DNA of 64,000 bases from Phlebopus portentosus (GCA_037892935.1 JAYXKI010000003.1:992001-1056000), one strand, 5' to 3'; counted from the stretch's first letter, positions 23,901 to 36,535 are shown. The notes: generated by a model from the letters alone, not told the origin. A program made the numbers and translations.

Positions 23901-26900
23901 TGTCCCCAGTGCGATTTCTGCATTAAGAGAGTTCGACATGCCCTCAACGAACCTGCAAAAGAGTGGTTAGCAATATTTTAAAACGAAGGTCGCGTACTCC
24001 GGCTCACTTTGACTCGATTGGATGCTTTCGTATAGAGCTTGTTAGCGAAAAACCTGACTGAGTGTAGAAGACAGCGGTACCTGAGCAGTAACAGCATCCA
24101 AAAAATGATCAAGTTTATCGATATGTGTACAGATGAATCCTTCCCCACTAGTCTCCATACCGGGACGACCAGCCCTTCCAAAAATCTGCAGTACGTCAAG
24201 TATGGACAGATCCACGAACTTGCCCTGCGCTGAATCGTACACTTCTGTGCCTTTGATGATAACTAGACAATATCCGCTCAGCAGGGATTGTGAGAACAGA
24301 ATTTTACCGAAATTACCAGCGTGTGCGGGTAGATTGACTCCCCAAGCAAGCGTCGCAGTACAACAAAGTACCTATATGTCGTTCATATATTGCCATCAAG
24401 TCAGAGGCACATATGGCGTACCTTGATCGCTCTTGCTTCAAATAGCCTTTCCATCAAGTTCCTGTCCGAACGAAGCATACCTGCATGGTGAATTCCAAAC
24501 CCGTAATCAAAAAGTTCGCGCATCTCCTTGTTTCTGGAAGTCCCGACTTCCCTTCGAAAAAAGTCCCATCTTTCATTACCTTGACAACTGAAGTTGTCAA
24601 TTGTACCCTCTATGTTTGCCATTTCCCTGAGGGAAAATGCACATTTGACTGTTTCCTTTCGTGCGTGTACAAACACCATGACTTGATGGCCAGCTTCCAC
24701 CAACTTGGATACCTTCTCGTATGCGACAGAATCCAAGATTTTCCGCGCTTGAGCGGTTCCAGGCTTTCCTCGCAAACCGAGAAAATGCTGTTCAAGAGGA
24801 ATTGGACGGAAAGAGGTGTCGAAGTAGAAAAGCCCTGTTTGTCGGGAGACACGCAGAAAATCGGCGACATCGACATAATTGGGTAATGTCGCACTGAGCC
24901 CAATGATGCGGATCATTGATTGCGTCGATTCTACCTGAAAATCGATATAGACTTTGGCATAGAATTTCCATTTATTATACTCACCTGGCGTAGTGTACGT
25001 GCAACAATGGTTTCAATTACGGAGCCACGTTCATCGTTCAACAGATGGACCTCATCGATAATCAGAAGCTTCACTTTCTGTGGGTAAAGATGAACCCGCT
25101 GCTACCAGAAAACGCAACATAAGCTTCATACAGTCGCGAGCTCCCCTTCTCCTGTAGGTTTTCTTGTGACAACGTCCCACTTCTCTGGCGTCGTTACGAT
25201 GATTTGCGTTTCAGCGATTTCCGCCTTGGTCATCTGCATATCACCTGGATGCAATCGGATAATCATTTCTCAAGAGAAACCATGGGTATGGGGGATCTCC
25301 TACCGGTCAGTTCTCTGACCTTTATGGAAAGCCATTTTAGACGTTTCCCAAGCTTGCGTACGATCTCCGATGCAAGGGCTTTCATCGGCGCACTGAATGA
25401 ATCAGCACACTGTGTAGCACGAGCTACGACGAGACGTACACGTAAATAATTTTGAACCTGTCCCTTTGAATTTGAGCCGCAAGTGATGCTTTCATGCCCA
25501 TGGACTGCCTAAAGTCGTTCAGGACATGCAGTATAGAGAGCATGGCTACGTCAGTTTTACCCTGCGGCACCGCGTCAATAGAAATCAAGTCTTCATACAA
25601 GCTAGTACATACGGCTCCGGTTGGTGCACAGATGAGCATATTTTCGTTTGTACCGTAAGCTGTAGGATAGACAATTGATTGAATTCTATTTAATGAAGCG
25701 TAGCCCTGTGGTCATCCATTCGTCAACCTTCACATAGGCGATAAGTTTTAACATTTACAGGGAAAGACCCCTTGCAGAGCTCATCAAGCTCAGATACAAG
25801 GATCAAGCGTTCGGAAGCTCCAGGTGGAATCGGACGGGCTGGCGGTACTATTACCTCTTCGTAGTCCTGTTACATACGTCCTTCAGCGTGAGCACGAAAC
25901 TGCAAGGATAGGACACACCTCATACATGTGCCTTTCGGTATCTATAGGAAGGAGGTACTTCTTTCCTGCGTCGGACAGAATGTTGTTTTGATGCATAGAC
26001 GAAGACGAATATACGTGAGGTAGTACTTCTTGCACTACCTGGTACTGAAGCTAGAAATTAGCTGGACTGTATTGTGTTCAGTTCCGGATACATACAGCAG
26101 TTCCAGTAAAGAGGGGACGCGCAGCATTTGCTCGAAGCATTTCTTCGATACGACGCTGAGCTGCTGCAGGATCAAGATCTATGACCGGAGTGTCTGCTAC
26201 AATAACGGCATTGTAAGTAGCATACGAGACTGATATATAATAGAGACAAACGTCTAGAGCCCTGGGCCTTCTTTCCTTTCATTTTTGTCTTCGGTGTTGG
26301 CGGGGAAAATGGACTTCCTCGGGAGACCGGTATTGAAGTAGTGCTCTTATGTAACAACATCTTCTCTAGCTATTCATAATGACATGAATAAGCTACACTG
26401 GACTGGTAATGAGCAGTGCTACACACCTTAGACGCAGCGGTTTGCCTCTGAGTCATTAATTCGGAGACCAACTCAATTTCTTCAAAGCCAAGTAGCTCTG
26501 CCAGTTCAATGGATGCCGCCTCATCGGTCTTTCCAGAAGACAATATTGCATGCAGAGATGGGAGCATGGCAGTCATATTCGATTTTCTTTCCAATCAATG
26601 TTTCAAAAAAATAAAGGAAGTGGTGAGTTCATGCATATAAAATTGCCGAAGAAGCATACGTACGACAAAAGCTCATCGAGGGGATCCGAATGTGAATAAG
26701 CGGGACCATCTACTGCAAGAGTAGCTGGAAGAGAATATCTATCCAAGACGGAAGGTGGAGGCAGCTCCTGATCCAGGTCTTCAATTTCAATGATAGATTC
26801 TTTGCCTAAGTTGTGGGTCTGTCAAAATGTCTTTCCATTACGATGGGTACATACTGCCTCCGGATGGACTGGTACTGTTATCCGTGACGTTCAAGTCGAA

Positions 26901-27046
26901 ACTGATTTAGAAACGGCGCATCTGGAAGGGACTCGGAAGCACCTTGTACTCAAGTTTGCCCATAGATCAACTGCGCGACGATCGTCGTAAGAATTAGGTC
27001 CAGTAAGTCCAGCAAGTCTTTTGAGATTCTGCTCGAAGTCTGCCAT
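20973..27046 (-). CDS. Slh1/ASCC3-like Ski2-type helicase with degenerate second cassette and no second Sec63 domain
   Basis: Large Ski2-like ATPase related to Slh1/ASCC3, which acts on collided ribosomes. The start [11 protein letters not shown] precedes an N-terminal region with [13 protein letters not shown] and [17 protein letters not shown]. The first cassette has [11 protein letters not shown], motif [15 protein letters not shown] (split by an intron at 25562-25612), [34 protein letters not shown] and [16 protein letters not shown] full Sec63 region follows ([18 protein letters not shown] through [20 protein letters not shown]) with winged-helix and FN3-like parts. The second cassette has an intact [13 protein letters not shown], but motif II is ICENLELLD instead of DExH and motif VI is [12 protein letters not shown]. 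The protein stops at VDHLHGESS, where Slh1/ASCC3 would continue into a second Sec63 domain. Roughly 1,600 residues versus about 2,000. Confidence 0.85.
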
Positions 27047-27205
27047 TCCTTTAGAGCTTTGAACGTTGGAAGTCAAGGCAAAGACTAAGATGAGTCGAGG
27101 TAAACTTCGGTTCAATGTTCTTTGACGCGTCGATCTACGTCGATCGTGTACTGAACTTCATTTCTTTTCCACTAAACGTTGGTCTCCTTCCTTCAGGTCG
27201 TCAGC

Positions 27206-28361
27206 ATGGAGTGAGTAGTCCAGGCAACGCCGGTTCAAATGCATAGCTAACGATCATGGACTTTTGTGCAGGGTCTCATTATATCTTGATCCCCAGATCC
27301 GTGACTGGGTCCTCTTTCCCATCACACTTGTAATGGTATGACAACGCGTTTTGCATCTCGTCGTTCATTCAATTCTAATACAGCTATTAGATATTAGTAG
27401 GAATATTGCGGCATAATGTTGCTCTCCTGCTTCAGTCTGCTCCCAAAAAGCTCTCCAGGGTTGCGACTCGTGAACAGTACGGTGCCTTTTTTGCAGTCTG
27501 CTGTCCTTCTGATGCTCTTTCTGAAGGCGTGCCCTGCTTCGTTCCCAAATCCTACGAGAAAGCGTGGCCTCATCTCCAGTCCCTCCTTCATACTACAATT
27601 CGATCTCGAGCTACCTTAACCAGGCATTCGAAGCCGGGACCTACCTAAAGGACGGCCCACCCTCTTCTAAGGATGGGAAAGATGCCACAGCACCGAATCC
27701 GCTCGATCCGAATGTTATGGAAGGAATGATGGGTGGTTTGAAAACACAGGCAGTGATGATGGTTCCACAAATGATACTCATGGGCTGGATCAACTTCTTC
27801 TTCCAAGGTTTTGTGCTCAGTGCGTCCAAGTTCACTTTGTTCTGGCTGCGGTCGAAAGACGCTGACGTGTAAAATTCTCATACTGAATAGTCAAGCTTCC
27901 GTTTCCGTTAACTCTGGGTTTCAAATCTATGCTTCAACGAGGAATAGAAACACCGGACATGGATGTTCGCTGGGTGTCTTCGCTTTCGTGGTATTTCCTC
28001 AACTTCTTCGGTTTGAACGGACTATACCGACTTATTCTTGGCAATGACAATGGTGCGCCTTTCTCTGTCAATGTTGTCGAGCACTTCATTTCCACTTGTC
28101 GTCTCTTTTTCTTTTTTTTTTTCTTCCGGGAACAGCTTTTCTCATATATTCATTCATTCAGCTGCAGTCCAAGCCGATCCACTTATGAATCCATACGCCA
28201 ACGCACAATTATCCAGCGCAATGCCAGGTCAACCACAGGATTTCTCAAAATTGTTCAAAGCAGAGCGCGATAATCTTGCACTTGCGGATGGCCTGTACAA
28301 ATGGGCCGGTGCGGATGTCGAATCACGAGTATTGCGAAAGTATGGACGCATCCCATTGTAG
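27206..28361 (+). CDS. EMC3: ER membrane protein complex subunit 3
   Basis: Oxa1-superfamily subunit of the EMC insertase, which inserts tail-anchored and multipass proteins into the ER membrane. The first exon is only the five coding bases ATGGA. Splicing gives [19 protein letters not shown], then [15 protein letters not shown] cytosolic hairpin includes [12 protein letters not shown] and [19 protein letters not shown]; the remaining membrane segments are [18 protein letters not shown] and [21 protein letters not shown]. The C-terminal cytosolic tail has [15 protein letters not shown] and ends [14 protein letters not shown]. Introns lie at about 27211-27270, 27335-27383, 27462-27599 and later, including one near 27815-27891 and one at about 28051-28163. 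Divergent from the helicase gene with 159 bases between starts. Confidence 0.92.
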
Positions 28362-28761
28362 AATCAGCTATTCGATTTAAAATCACACTCGCTGATGGTA
28401 GAATATACCAGCTTTCGCTTTTCGCTTTTCGCTGTCAAGATATTGTAGTTCGTTCATGTCAAATACAGCTATTGTACATGGCGAAGTACAATGTCGCTAA
28501 AGTCAAGGATACACGCACACTAACAGCAATCAAAGCGTCACGAAATAACAGATAAGGAAGAAATACACGGTAAGAAGATCAGAGACAATGGTGAGGACAC
28601 TTGGCTACAGATATGCTGAATCAAACATGATGTACAAGTTGAGAATAAGCAAGCGGATAGAGAATGGATACTGAACAGAATTAGCGGGTGGATGCGTAGA
28701 CGGATGTCATGTTCTTCCCCAATAGAGCCATTTTTTCTTGTTTGATCCGGTACGATTAAGG
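28362..28761. other. Convergent 3' spacer
   Basis: Lies between the stop codons of EMC3 and the GW-repeat gene. Short open frames only; nothing recognised. Confidence 0.3.
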
Positions 28762-31177
28762 TTACTTGGTGTAAATGTAGTAGGCATCCTGAGAGGAGAA
28801 AAGAAACCAATAACAATGAAGATAGGTTTCAAGACTCAAAAAGATTACACTCAACTCGTCAACATGTATCGGATACTTCTTGTCAAGACCAGCGACGAGC
28901 TTCGTTAGGTGTATTCCGTACGTATGGTGAATGTTGTCCGGTAAGGGTAACTTGCGCCGCCATATCGCCATGCTTCTCTTGGACTCTGACAAAAGAAAGA
29001 CGAAGACTATGATTTGTGAGGCTGGATCGTAGCATGCCACCGACTCCTGCAATATTTTGTCCATGGTAGGTTGGATCTGGTCGAAGGTAAGCCAGTCAAA
29101 TGCTGGTTCATGAGGTCCCGATGGGGATCTGTATTCCACATTCGTGAACAATGCACCCCGCTCCTTGGACTCTAGGAATTTGCTGAACTAGATGACCAGT
29201 CGAACAGTTAGTAATCGAATTCCTTCTAGCAAGTCTAGCACAAACTCCGTATGTGGCCAAGGAGGTCTGCATGTGCTGTATCCAGGTCAGCACAGAAGCG
29301 ACTCGGGGATCTTGATCTAATTCGACGTTCAGACATTAATCAAGGAAAAGGAGAAGGAAGAAGTCGTACTTGGATCGAAAGCCCAGAATATCCTATCTCG
29401 AGCCAACCGCTCCTTCGAGAACAATGCAGCCCTTGCCGATACGAAAGCATCTCCATGCGATGCTACTATCCGGTGTTCAGCAACATGCGCGTCCTTTTGA
29501 GCCTGTCCTGTTCCCCAGCCATAGCCATCAGTGGCCATAGCGTACGCTTTCGATATTTTCCCGTGAGATGAATTACTCCAACCTTCGGATGTTCTCGATG
29601 TCCGTCTTGGTGCAGCCTGTGCGTCGCCCCAGCCTTTGCCTGCGTCATTCCAACCCTCTGTTTCTCTCCGGCCATTGCCCCAAACAGCTTCGCCTTCCTC
29701 GTCGTCATCTTCATCCTCATTCTCATCGTCCTCCGGATTCGCCCAGGTCATTGCTTCTGGCTCCGCGAATTTCTGCTTCTTCAAAATTTTGCCCTTCTTT
29801 CCCTGCTCAGCACTCTTGTTAGGTTTCTCCTTCCCGTTCCACTTTCCTTTCTCTGTCTCCTCGACTTTCGTGTCCTCGGCCCATACTATCTCTACCTTCC
29901 CTCTCTCCTTCTCCTTTCCCTTTCCTTTCCCTTTCCCTTTCCCTTGTCTTTTCCCTTCTTCTTTTTGTCCCTTCTACCGAATATACGTGAAAAGAAGCCA
30001 GAGATCCCTGACTGTGATTTCGAGGATAAGATTGTTGACCAACAGAGCTAGGCGCTGCGGTAGTCACCTTAGATTCTTTCCCCTTCTCATCACCGTGGTC
30101 GGCATGGGTTTCCGTCCAAGCACCCCAGCTTTGAGACTGAGTCAAAGGAGCTGCATGAGCGTCGCCTTTATTTGTTCCCCAGCCATTAGCTTCTGCGTCT
30201 GTTCCCGAGGTAGCACCAAAACCTCCCGGAGCAACGGACGTTGATGCCGGCAAGCCATCCCAGCCTCCTTCAGCGCCCCACGAACTTCCCAAGCCATCGT
30301 CCTTTTCCCCGGATTGGCATGCATATTGGATTGTTGGTCTCTGTTTTTGGACCGTTTCTTCTTGGATTTGGCTGTTGTGTTAATTCCCTCGGCTGTCCCT
30401 GCCCAGTTATTGCCTTTACCCGCCTGATCGTTACCCCATGCACCGCCCCATCCGCCACCCCAGTTCGTCTCACCAGCCGGACGATTAGAATGCTGCGATG
30501 TACCGATTTCAGATGTCTGACCCCATCCGCCTCCCAAGTTCGTGCTCTCTTGTCCATGTCTGCCTTTCCCACGTCCTCCTTTCTGGTGGGTACCATAGAC
30601 TAAGTCCTCAGCACGTTGATGCGTCTGGCGAATTTGTTCAGTCAGTTCCATATGTTGAGCTTGACGCTGCTCGGCAATAGCGCTGAGCATGCCTTGCATA
30701 CCCAAGGCTGTAGGAGATCCATAAACCATAGTGTTCCGATTTTGTCCCTTCATGGCTGACTTTACGGCTGGTTCATCGACGGCACCCGCCCAGCCCCAGC
30801 TATTGGCACCTGCGAGCATTGGTATGTCTTTGGAGGGCGGCGTCGGTGCGGGACCTGCGGGAGCTTCCCGGTCGATAACAGTATCGTCGTAGGAGGCGTT
30901 TGAAATTGAGTCTCCGGGCTGAACGTCGCTATCACGGACGGGTGCATTCTGCCAGGCATTGATATTTTGATCTTGATCGCGCCCATTCTGACCCCATCCA
31001 CCTTGATCGCCTTGATCCCAGCCAGAAGTACCCCAGTTGGTACCACCCCAGCCTGAAGTCAGTCACTTGGTTTAGAGATCTGTAATTGTAATAAGGCTGC
31101 GACAAACTGGTGTCGTGAGGTTCCTCTTCTTCGTGTATGCTTTCTACCTGTGTTCGATATTTCTTCTTCCTTGCCAT
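28762..31177 (-). CDS. GW/WG-repeat protein with conserved C-terminal domain
   Basis: Uncharacterised. The Lys-rich first exon starts MARKKKYRTQVESIHEEEEP. A 55-base intron joins it to a long disordered region with about nineteen Trp residues next to Gly, for example NSWGWAGAVDEP, TNWGGGWGGAWGND, SSWGAEGGWDG, EANGWGTNKGD, EGWNDAGKGWGDAQ and DGYGWGTGQ. A coiled segment (AIAEQRQAQHMELTEQIRQ), a Lys/Gly run and a very acidic stretch (NPEDDENEDEDDDEEGE) are interspersed. The last three exons encode a folded-looking domain of about 190 residues (VLTWIQHMQTSLATYG, then EPAFDWLTFDQIQPTMDKIL, ending DAYYIYTK-stop). The frame changes near 30310 and cannot be fixed with a strong intron. GW/WG repeats bind Argonaute in several lineages, so this is an Ago-hook candidate. 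Confidence 0.75.
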
Positions 31178-31571
31178 CCACCCCGTCTCTATTTTGCCAA
31201 GTCACAGGGAGGAGATAGTCTTATGGCGATTGACCACTCTGGGCTGCTTGCAATGTCGAATGCTGATAAACTTAAGGATACTCCAAGGTTATCGACACGA
31301 GGTAGCTGGCTCGCATCGTCATGTAGAGAGACGCTGGTGTCAGAAAGAGAGTTTCTTTGATTCGGGAGCTGTATAAAACGAGGTACGGTGATTTCACAGA
31401 AGGCAAGAAGTTCGTCGACGTGGAGAGCAAGCGCGAAGATGATTGGAGTACTAGTCCTGACGCCCGGCACAGCGGCTTTACGGCACCATCGAGTAACAAA
31501 CTACCTGCATTGATGATTATCTACTTTGATGTATGCTGCATCACAGCAGGCGTCTGTCCCATACAATGAAA
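31178..31571. other. Intergenic region between two minus-strand genes
   Basis: Probable promoter of the GW-repeat gene plus the dihydroorotase 3' flank. Several overlapping short frames of 70-90 codons occur on both strands, but none resembles a known protein and they contradict one another. Confidence 0.3.
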
Positions 31572-32845
31572 TTAAGTGATGATCTCCCAGGAAAGTTTCT
31601 TGCCAGCCATGAAAGGGGCAACGGTCTGTTTACCTAATGAGAACTGCTTTTCCACTTCTCTGCCCACTATCTTACGCAGCGTAACGCTTTCTCCGGTTTC
31701 GATTGGTAATCTGTAAAACGCTCTTCCATTGGTGCTGACGAAAGCTTCAAGCTTATCCAGCGCACCGAACGACTCAAGAAGATGTGCAGTCAGCGGAAGC
31801 AGGATGGGTGAGGTAAACACTCCAGCTGCACATCCGCTCAAGGAGGTGCTTGTGCTCTTAGCTTCCAGCGGGTGAGGTGCTGAATCTGAGCCCAGGAAGA
31901 ATCGCGGATGACCTGTGAGTACGTGATATTATACATTGTTAGATTACCGCGAACGGCAGCCAAGCACCACAAACCTTCGCGGATGATTTCTCGCAAAGCT
32001 TCACGATCGTCTGGATATTTCGCGACGGGCTTGCAAAAGTGAAAGCTCTGACCGGCCCAGTCATCGACGGTAAGCGCAAGATGATGTGCTGTGACTGAAC
32101 AGCCGACAGTGGGACCAAGAGACTTAACAAGGTCAACGGCAGCACGTGTGGTTGCATGCTCGAGCACGATTCTCAGCTTCGGGAATTGTTGATGCAAACT
32201 TCGGAGATGAGGCAAGAAGTTGACTTCTGCGTTCAGAACGCAGATGTTCTAACCTAGCGTATTCAGAACCGACAAGCAGTGAATAAACGACTAAACAGAC
32301 TGACTGATGAGTGATCGGAAGGCACCTCTCCGTGTAGGTTCAGGACCATGCCAACTTCCTGCATTGCCTCGAAGACGGGATAGTACGCCTCGTAGGATTC
32401 TATTCCTCCATCAGAATTGGTTGTAACACCTCTCGGGTAGGATTTGACACCTTTACCAACAAGTTTATGAATCTTATATTCGTGCAGACCTCAAGGTTAC
32501 ACGAACCGACTACGCCAGCGCTCGCAGCCTTCCGAATTTCGTCGGGAGTTAATTCAGGTGAGAGATAAAGTGTCATCAGATATTCCACGCGTGGATCTAT
32601 GCGCTGCAATTCGCTTTTGTATATCAAGGCCATCTCTGTAGTAGTGATAGGTGGCTTAAGATTAGGCTATTTGAGACACATTAGAGCTTTATCGGAGAAG
32701 ACGATTGAAGAGTAGAGACCATGACATATGCTAGCCGAAAGCCTCCAGCGCGGACAAGGGGTGTAACGAAAGCGCACATCTCGTCTTGCCTGAGGTGGAC
32801 ATGGAAATCCGCAGGCGAATTAATGCGTAACTCAGCACTCGTCAT
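31572..32845 (-). CDS. URA4: Dihydroorotase (class II, URA4/PyrC type)
   Basis: Zinc amidohydrolase of de novo pyrimidine synthesis, interconverting carbamoyl-aspartate and dihydroorotate. The start gives MTSAELRINSPADFHVHLRQ with the metal-binding HxH. Then come YVMPNL, a lysine in VKSYPRGVTT (the one carbamylated to bridge the zincs), VLNLHGE, LEHATTRAAVDLV, VTAHHLALTVDDW, FFLGSDSAPHPLEAKS with the catalytic Asp, and SGCAAGVFTSPILLPL. The C-terminus ends SWEIIT-stop. At least five introns. Length fits the monofunctional fungal enzyme. Divergent from kinesin-8 across a 229-base spacer with a CACGTG box. Confidence 0.93.
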
Positions 32846-32948
32846 CAAGAATTCGATTTCTTCTGGTACTTAAGAAATTCGGTGGCCAGTATGTCGAAAC
32901 AGGGGACGGATTCAATTTCGATTTGAGGAGGTAATTTTAGAGGACGCC

Positions 32949-32958
32949 ATCACGTGAC
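32949..32958. promoter_or_regulatory. ATCACGTGAC box (bHLH/Cbf1-type site)
   Basis: Palindromic CACGTG core with TCACGTGA context in the divergent promoter of dihydroorotase and kinesin-8, about 104 bases from the former start and 117 from the latter. Known binders of this core are bHLH factors such as Cbf1 and Pho4. Binding here is inferred. Confidence 0.45.
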
Positions 32959-33074
32959 ATGTTCGCCTTCACGTCGAGTCGAGTCGACTCGTCGCGACTG
33001 GCGTTTAACTTGCCACACAATCTTCTTTATTATCCATACATTCGCCAGATAGGTATTCACTTTGGCCAATCAAG

Positions 33075-36000
33075 ATGGTCAATGCTGGTTCCATTACGGT
33101 TGCAGGTTGGTTTGCTATTGCTGTAGATCTCCGTACTCTTATATAGCTACTTTGTGTCCAGTTCGTGTGCGACCACCTAATGCATGGGAGTTGGCTCGAT
33201 TGCCTGAACCCATATTCGACACGGGCATGCGAACAGATGGAGCACTGTCTACTCCTGGACGCTCTACTTTATCATCGTCATGTCTGAGGGAGGTTGTCAA
33301 GATCGTCGATGACCGTATACTCTTGTTCGATCCAGAAGAGAAGGACAAAGCAAAAGCATTTGCAGAACGAGGCTTCCTTCCACCAGGGACGAAACGATAT
33401 AAAGATAAACGTTTCATGTTCGACCGCGTGTTTGACTTCGAATCCAGACAAATTGATGTGTATGAAGCTACAACCAAGCCGTTGCTGGATGGTCTACTTG
33501 ACGGGTATAATGCCACGGTGTTTGCCTATGGGGTGCGTCAATTTACATCACACTGACACTCTTTGTGGTTAATGCATTAGTACAGGCAACCGGTTGTGGT
33601 AAAACATACACTATTAGTGGTACGGATTCGGACCCGGGCATAATCTACCTGACCATGGCGGACCTCTTTCAAAAGATTGAAGAAAAGCGCAGCGACTATA
33701 ACATTGACATCTACGTCACTTTCCTCGAAATTTACAATGAAGAAATTCGGGATCTACTAGCTGAGGCGGGAACGCCTGCTCCGCGGGGCGGACTCCAGAT
33801 TCGAGAGGACAAATCAGTCAAGGTTGTAGGACTCGTCGAGCTCCATCCGACAAGCGCAGAGCAAATAAAGGAAATTGTTCTGCTAGGAAATACTCGCAGA
33901 ACCCAGTCGCCAACTCATGCGAACGAGACATCCTCCAGATCGCATGCGGTTCTTCAAGTTCACGTGGCGACCTCACCAAGAACTGCGTCCACTACAGAAC
34001 AACGGACTATGGCGACACTATCTATAATCGACCTTGCCGGCAGTGAGCGTGCAGCAGCCACGACGAATATGGGGCAGCGAATGATTGAAGGTACGAGTTG
34101 GAGTATCTTGCAGGGCTGATACTAACCACTGTATTAGGCGCTAACATAAACAAATCTTTGCTTGCGCTCGGCAACTGCATCAATGCGTTGTGTGAGAGCG
34201 GAGGATCGACTCGTCACATTCCTTATCGAAACAGTAAATTGACGCGTCTCCTCAAAATTTCGCTTGGTGGAAATTGCAAGACTGTCATGATTGTATGCGT
34301 GGCTCCAACGTCTAATCATTTTGACGATACGCATAACACACTTTTGTATGCGGATCGTGCGACAAAGATCAAGACGAAGGTCGTGACGCGCAATGTGGTG
34401 AATGTTGATCGCCATGTCGGCCAATATGTCGAGGCAATCAATAGGCTTAACTTGGAGGTTGCAGAGCTGAAAGCCAGACTTGCTGGAAAGGTCAACGCTG
34501 AGGCGGAAATTGTCCGCCGCAGAAAGGAACAAGCAAAGGCCGAAGTCGACCGTGCCAAGGAAGACGTTCGGAAGAAAGCTGATCAAACCAAGTCTGCCAT
34601 TATCACTGGTGCTTATTCCGAGGCGAATCTGTTCATCGCGAGGTGCAAAATACAGGCATATACTTCGAGCCTTGCGAAGCTAAAGGCACAAATGTCGGCG
34701 GGCTTGTCATCTCCTGATCTAGTCTCCGAACAGACTATGTTGGAGACTCTTATCTCGTCGGAAGACTCGCATTTGCAACCGGGATCCGATCTGCAGACAC
34801 AGTTCATGAGGTCTCAAAACGCCAGCAATATGTTTGAAGCAATGCTAAGAGCAGTGACAGAGAGACGTTCGGACAGACTTGACGAGGCGGATATCGAGAG
34901 GATTCGCCTCGACGCTCAATATCAGAAGGCGCACATTGACCGCTTGAAAGCGGAAGCGCAACGAGATGCTTTACAGGCGGCCTTATCCTCCCAATCCGAA
35001 TTGGTGACGAACCTTGTAGGCATCCTGACACGATGCACGGTGCTGCTTGAAGACGGGAGTACGGTCTTGCGCGACACGATGAATAGGGATCCGGACAAGC
35101 TCGCAGAGAAAACCACAGCTGTGTCAGAGTCACTCCATCGATTGGCCGACCATAATAATACCACTTTTGAAGCTCTTCTCGGCCGATCGATTGCTCCGTT
35201 ATCCAGCGAAGGGTCATCACTTCTAAATTTCAGTGCACATACATTCAACAAAATTTCTTCTAACACCAGTAGCGGTTTGCTGTCACGGGCGCAAGTCAGA
35301 CCCTCCCGTCGCGTTTCTTCGGTCCACCTCGGCGTTCCCGAAAACAGCGTTCATCGACTATACCGTTCTCCCCGGAAGTCGCTGCGGTCCAGTCTTGCGT
35401 CAAGGAGCCTGTATGCAAGAAGAAGCTCAATCAGGCCAACAGAGAAGAAAAAAGGTGTTCATTGGAAAGATGAGGTCGGTCAAGGAAGCCTGGATGATGG
35501 CGGAAGTAGGGACGAAAGAGTTCCCTCTCCCATGCTGGTAGATGCCCGGCCAAGTTCTCGGGCATCGGAATGTGACTGGGAAGACGAAAAAACAGACGAT
35601 AGTTCCAGCTTTAGCTTTTCTGGACCGCCAGAACGTGATTTGCCGCCAGCAAGAACGGGACCTCGCCGTCCGAGCCGCCTTGATCCGTCCTTCCTTAAAA
35701 TGAGAAGTGCCTCGGCCTCTCTTGCTAGTCTAGCAGAAGATGACGAGTCAAAGACAATAGAGTCCACACATCACAACAATCCGTTCTCAGATCGCTCGAT
35801 AAACTTGCCAACACCTCCAGACACCTACATTGCGAGTAGCTCCAGTATGCCCGAGCTAGATATTTCAAAACGAGATGGGAGTACGCCGCCTCAGACAACA
35901 CTGAAAGTCCCGTGTTCCTCAACGAGGAGCGCGCAAATGAATGGACGTCGCCGTTCCAACATTGGCCCACTTCGTAGTGAGAAAACTAGGCGCCGTTCAA

Positions 36001-36245
36001 GCCTCCTACCGCCACCAGGAAATACAGATCGAGAGGGAGAAAATGCGCCGGAGCCAATGAAGACGGGTCCTCGGCGCGTGCCTCTTGTTCACACACCGGC
36101 GAAACGCCCGAAACGACTTTCAATGCTCGGAAGGACGGGATCAACCGGTCGTACACCTCTGTTATCCCGGCCGGCGGTCAATATTCGATACTCAGATCCA
36201 GACGGTAGCGAAGAGCTGAGCAACAAGAGACCTTGCTGGCGCTAG
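33075..36245 (+). CDS. Kinesin-8 motor (Kip3/Klp5/KIF18-like)
   Basis: Plus-end-directed microtubule motor that controls spindle and cytoplasmic microtubule length. The start [17 protein letters not shown] is assembled over the first intron. The P-loop AYGATGCGKT, split by an intron at 33533-33585, is the kinesin-8 form. Switch I is [15 protein letters not shown] and switch II is [32 protein letters not shown] crosses an intron, followed by [13 protein letters not shown] and [12 protein letters not shown]. The rest is one long exon with coiled coil ([34 protein letters not shown]) and a disordered Ser/Arg/Pro-rich tail with basic clusters ([11 protein letters not shown]) that may bind microtubules or be phosphorylated. 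Total about 1,000 residues. Confidence 0.94.
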
Positions 36246-36535
36246 GATACCTCAGTATACCCGTATGTACGCATCGCGTATGTCCCTCTTAATTACCTCG
36301 TTTCGCGATGGATGGCATACCCCATCATCTATTCATTGTTCAACTTGCATCGGTATTCCGGTAATGCCACACACTGTAACACTATGTAGTACCTCTTGCA
36401 TATGCCGCCCATATCCCCGGACACTTTTCCCGTTAATGATGTGTAAATTGACTCTGAATGAACTATCATCATTTCGTCTAGATAAAGCATGCGTGTACGA
36501 TTGTACAAATGAGATGAAACCCCGGAGGCTGAGAT

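Noticed and set aside
29880..29960. Repeat array of ctttcc units as a noncoding microsatellite
   Set aside because: In the minus-strand frame it encodes a Lys/Gly run (KGKGKGK) that continues the GW-repeat protein, so it is coding low complexity.
31357..31569. 70-codon plus-strand frame between the GW gene and dihydroorotase
   Set aside because: Starts within a presumed promoter, overlaps opposing frames, and matches no family. Not enough to call a gene.
32137..32150. CACGTG within dihydroorotase (and others within coding exons near 33961 and 61657)
   Set aside because: Inside coding sequence, asymmetric flanks and no promoter context, so treated as chance occurrences.
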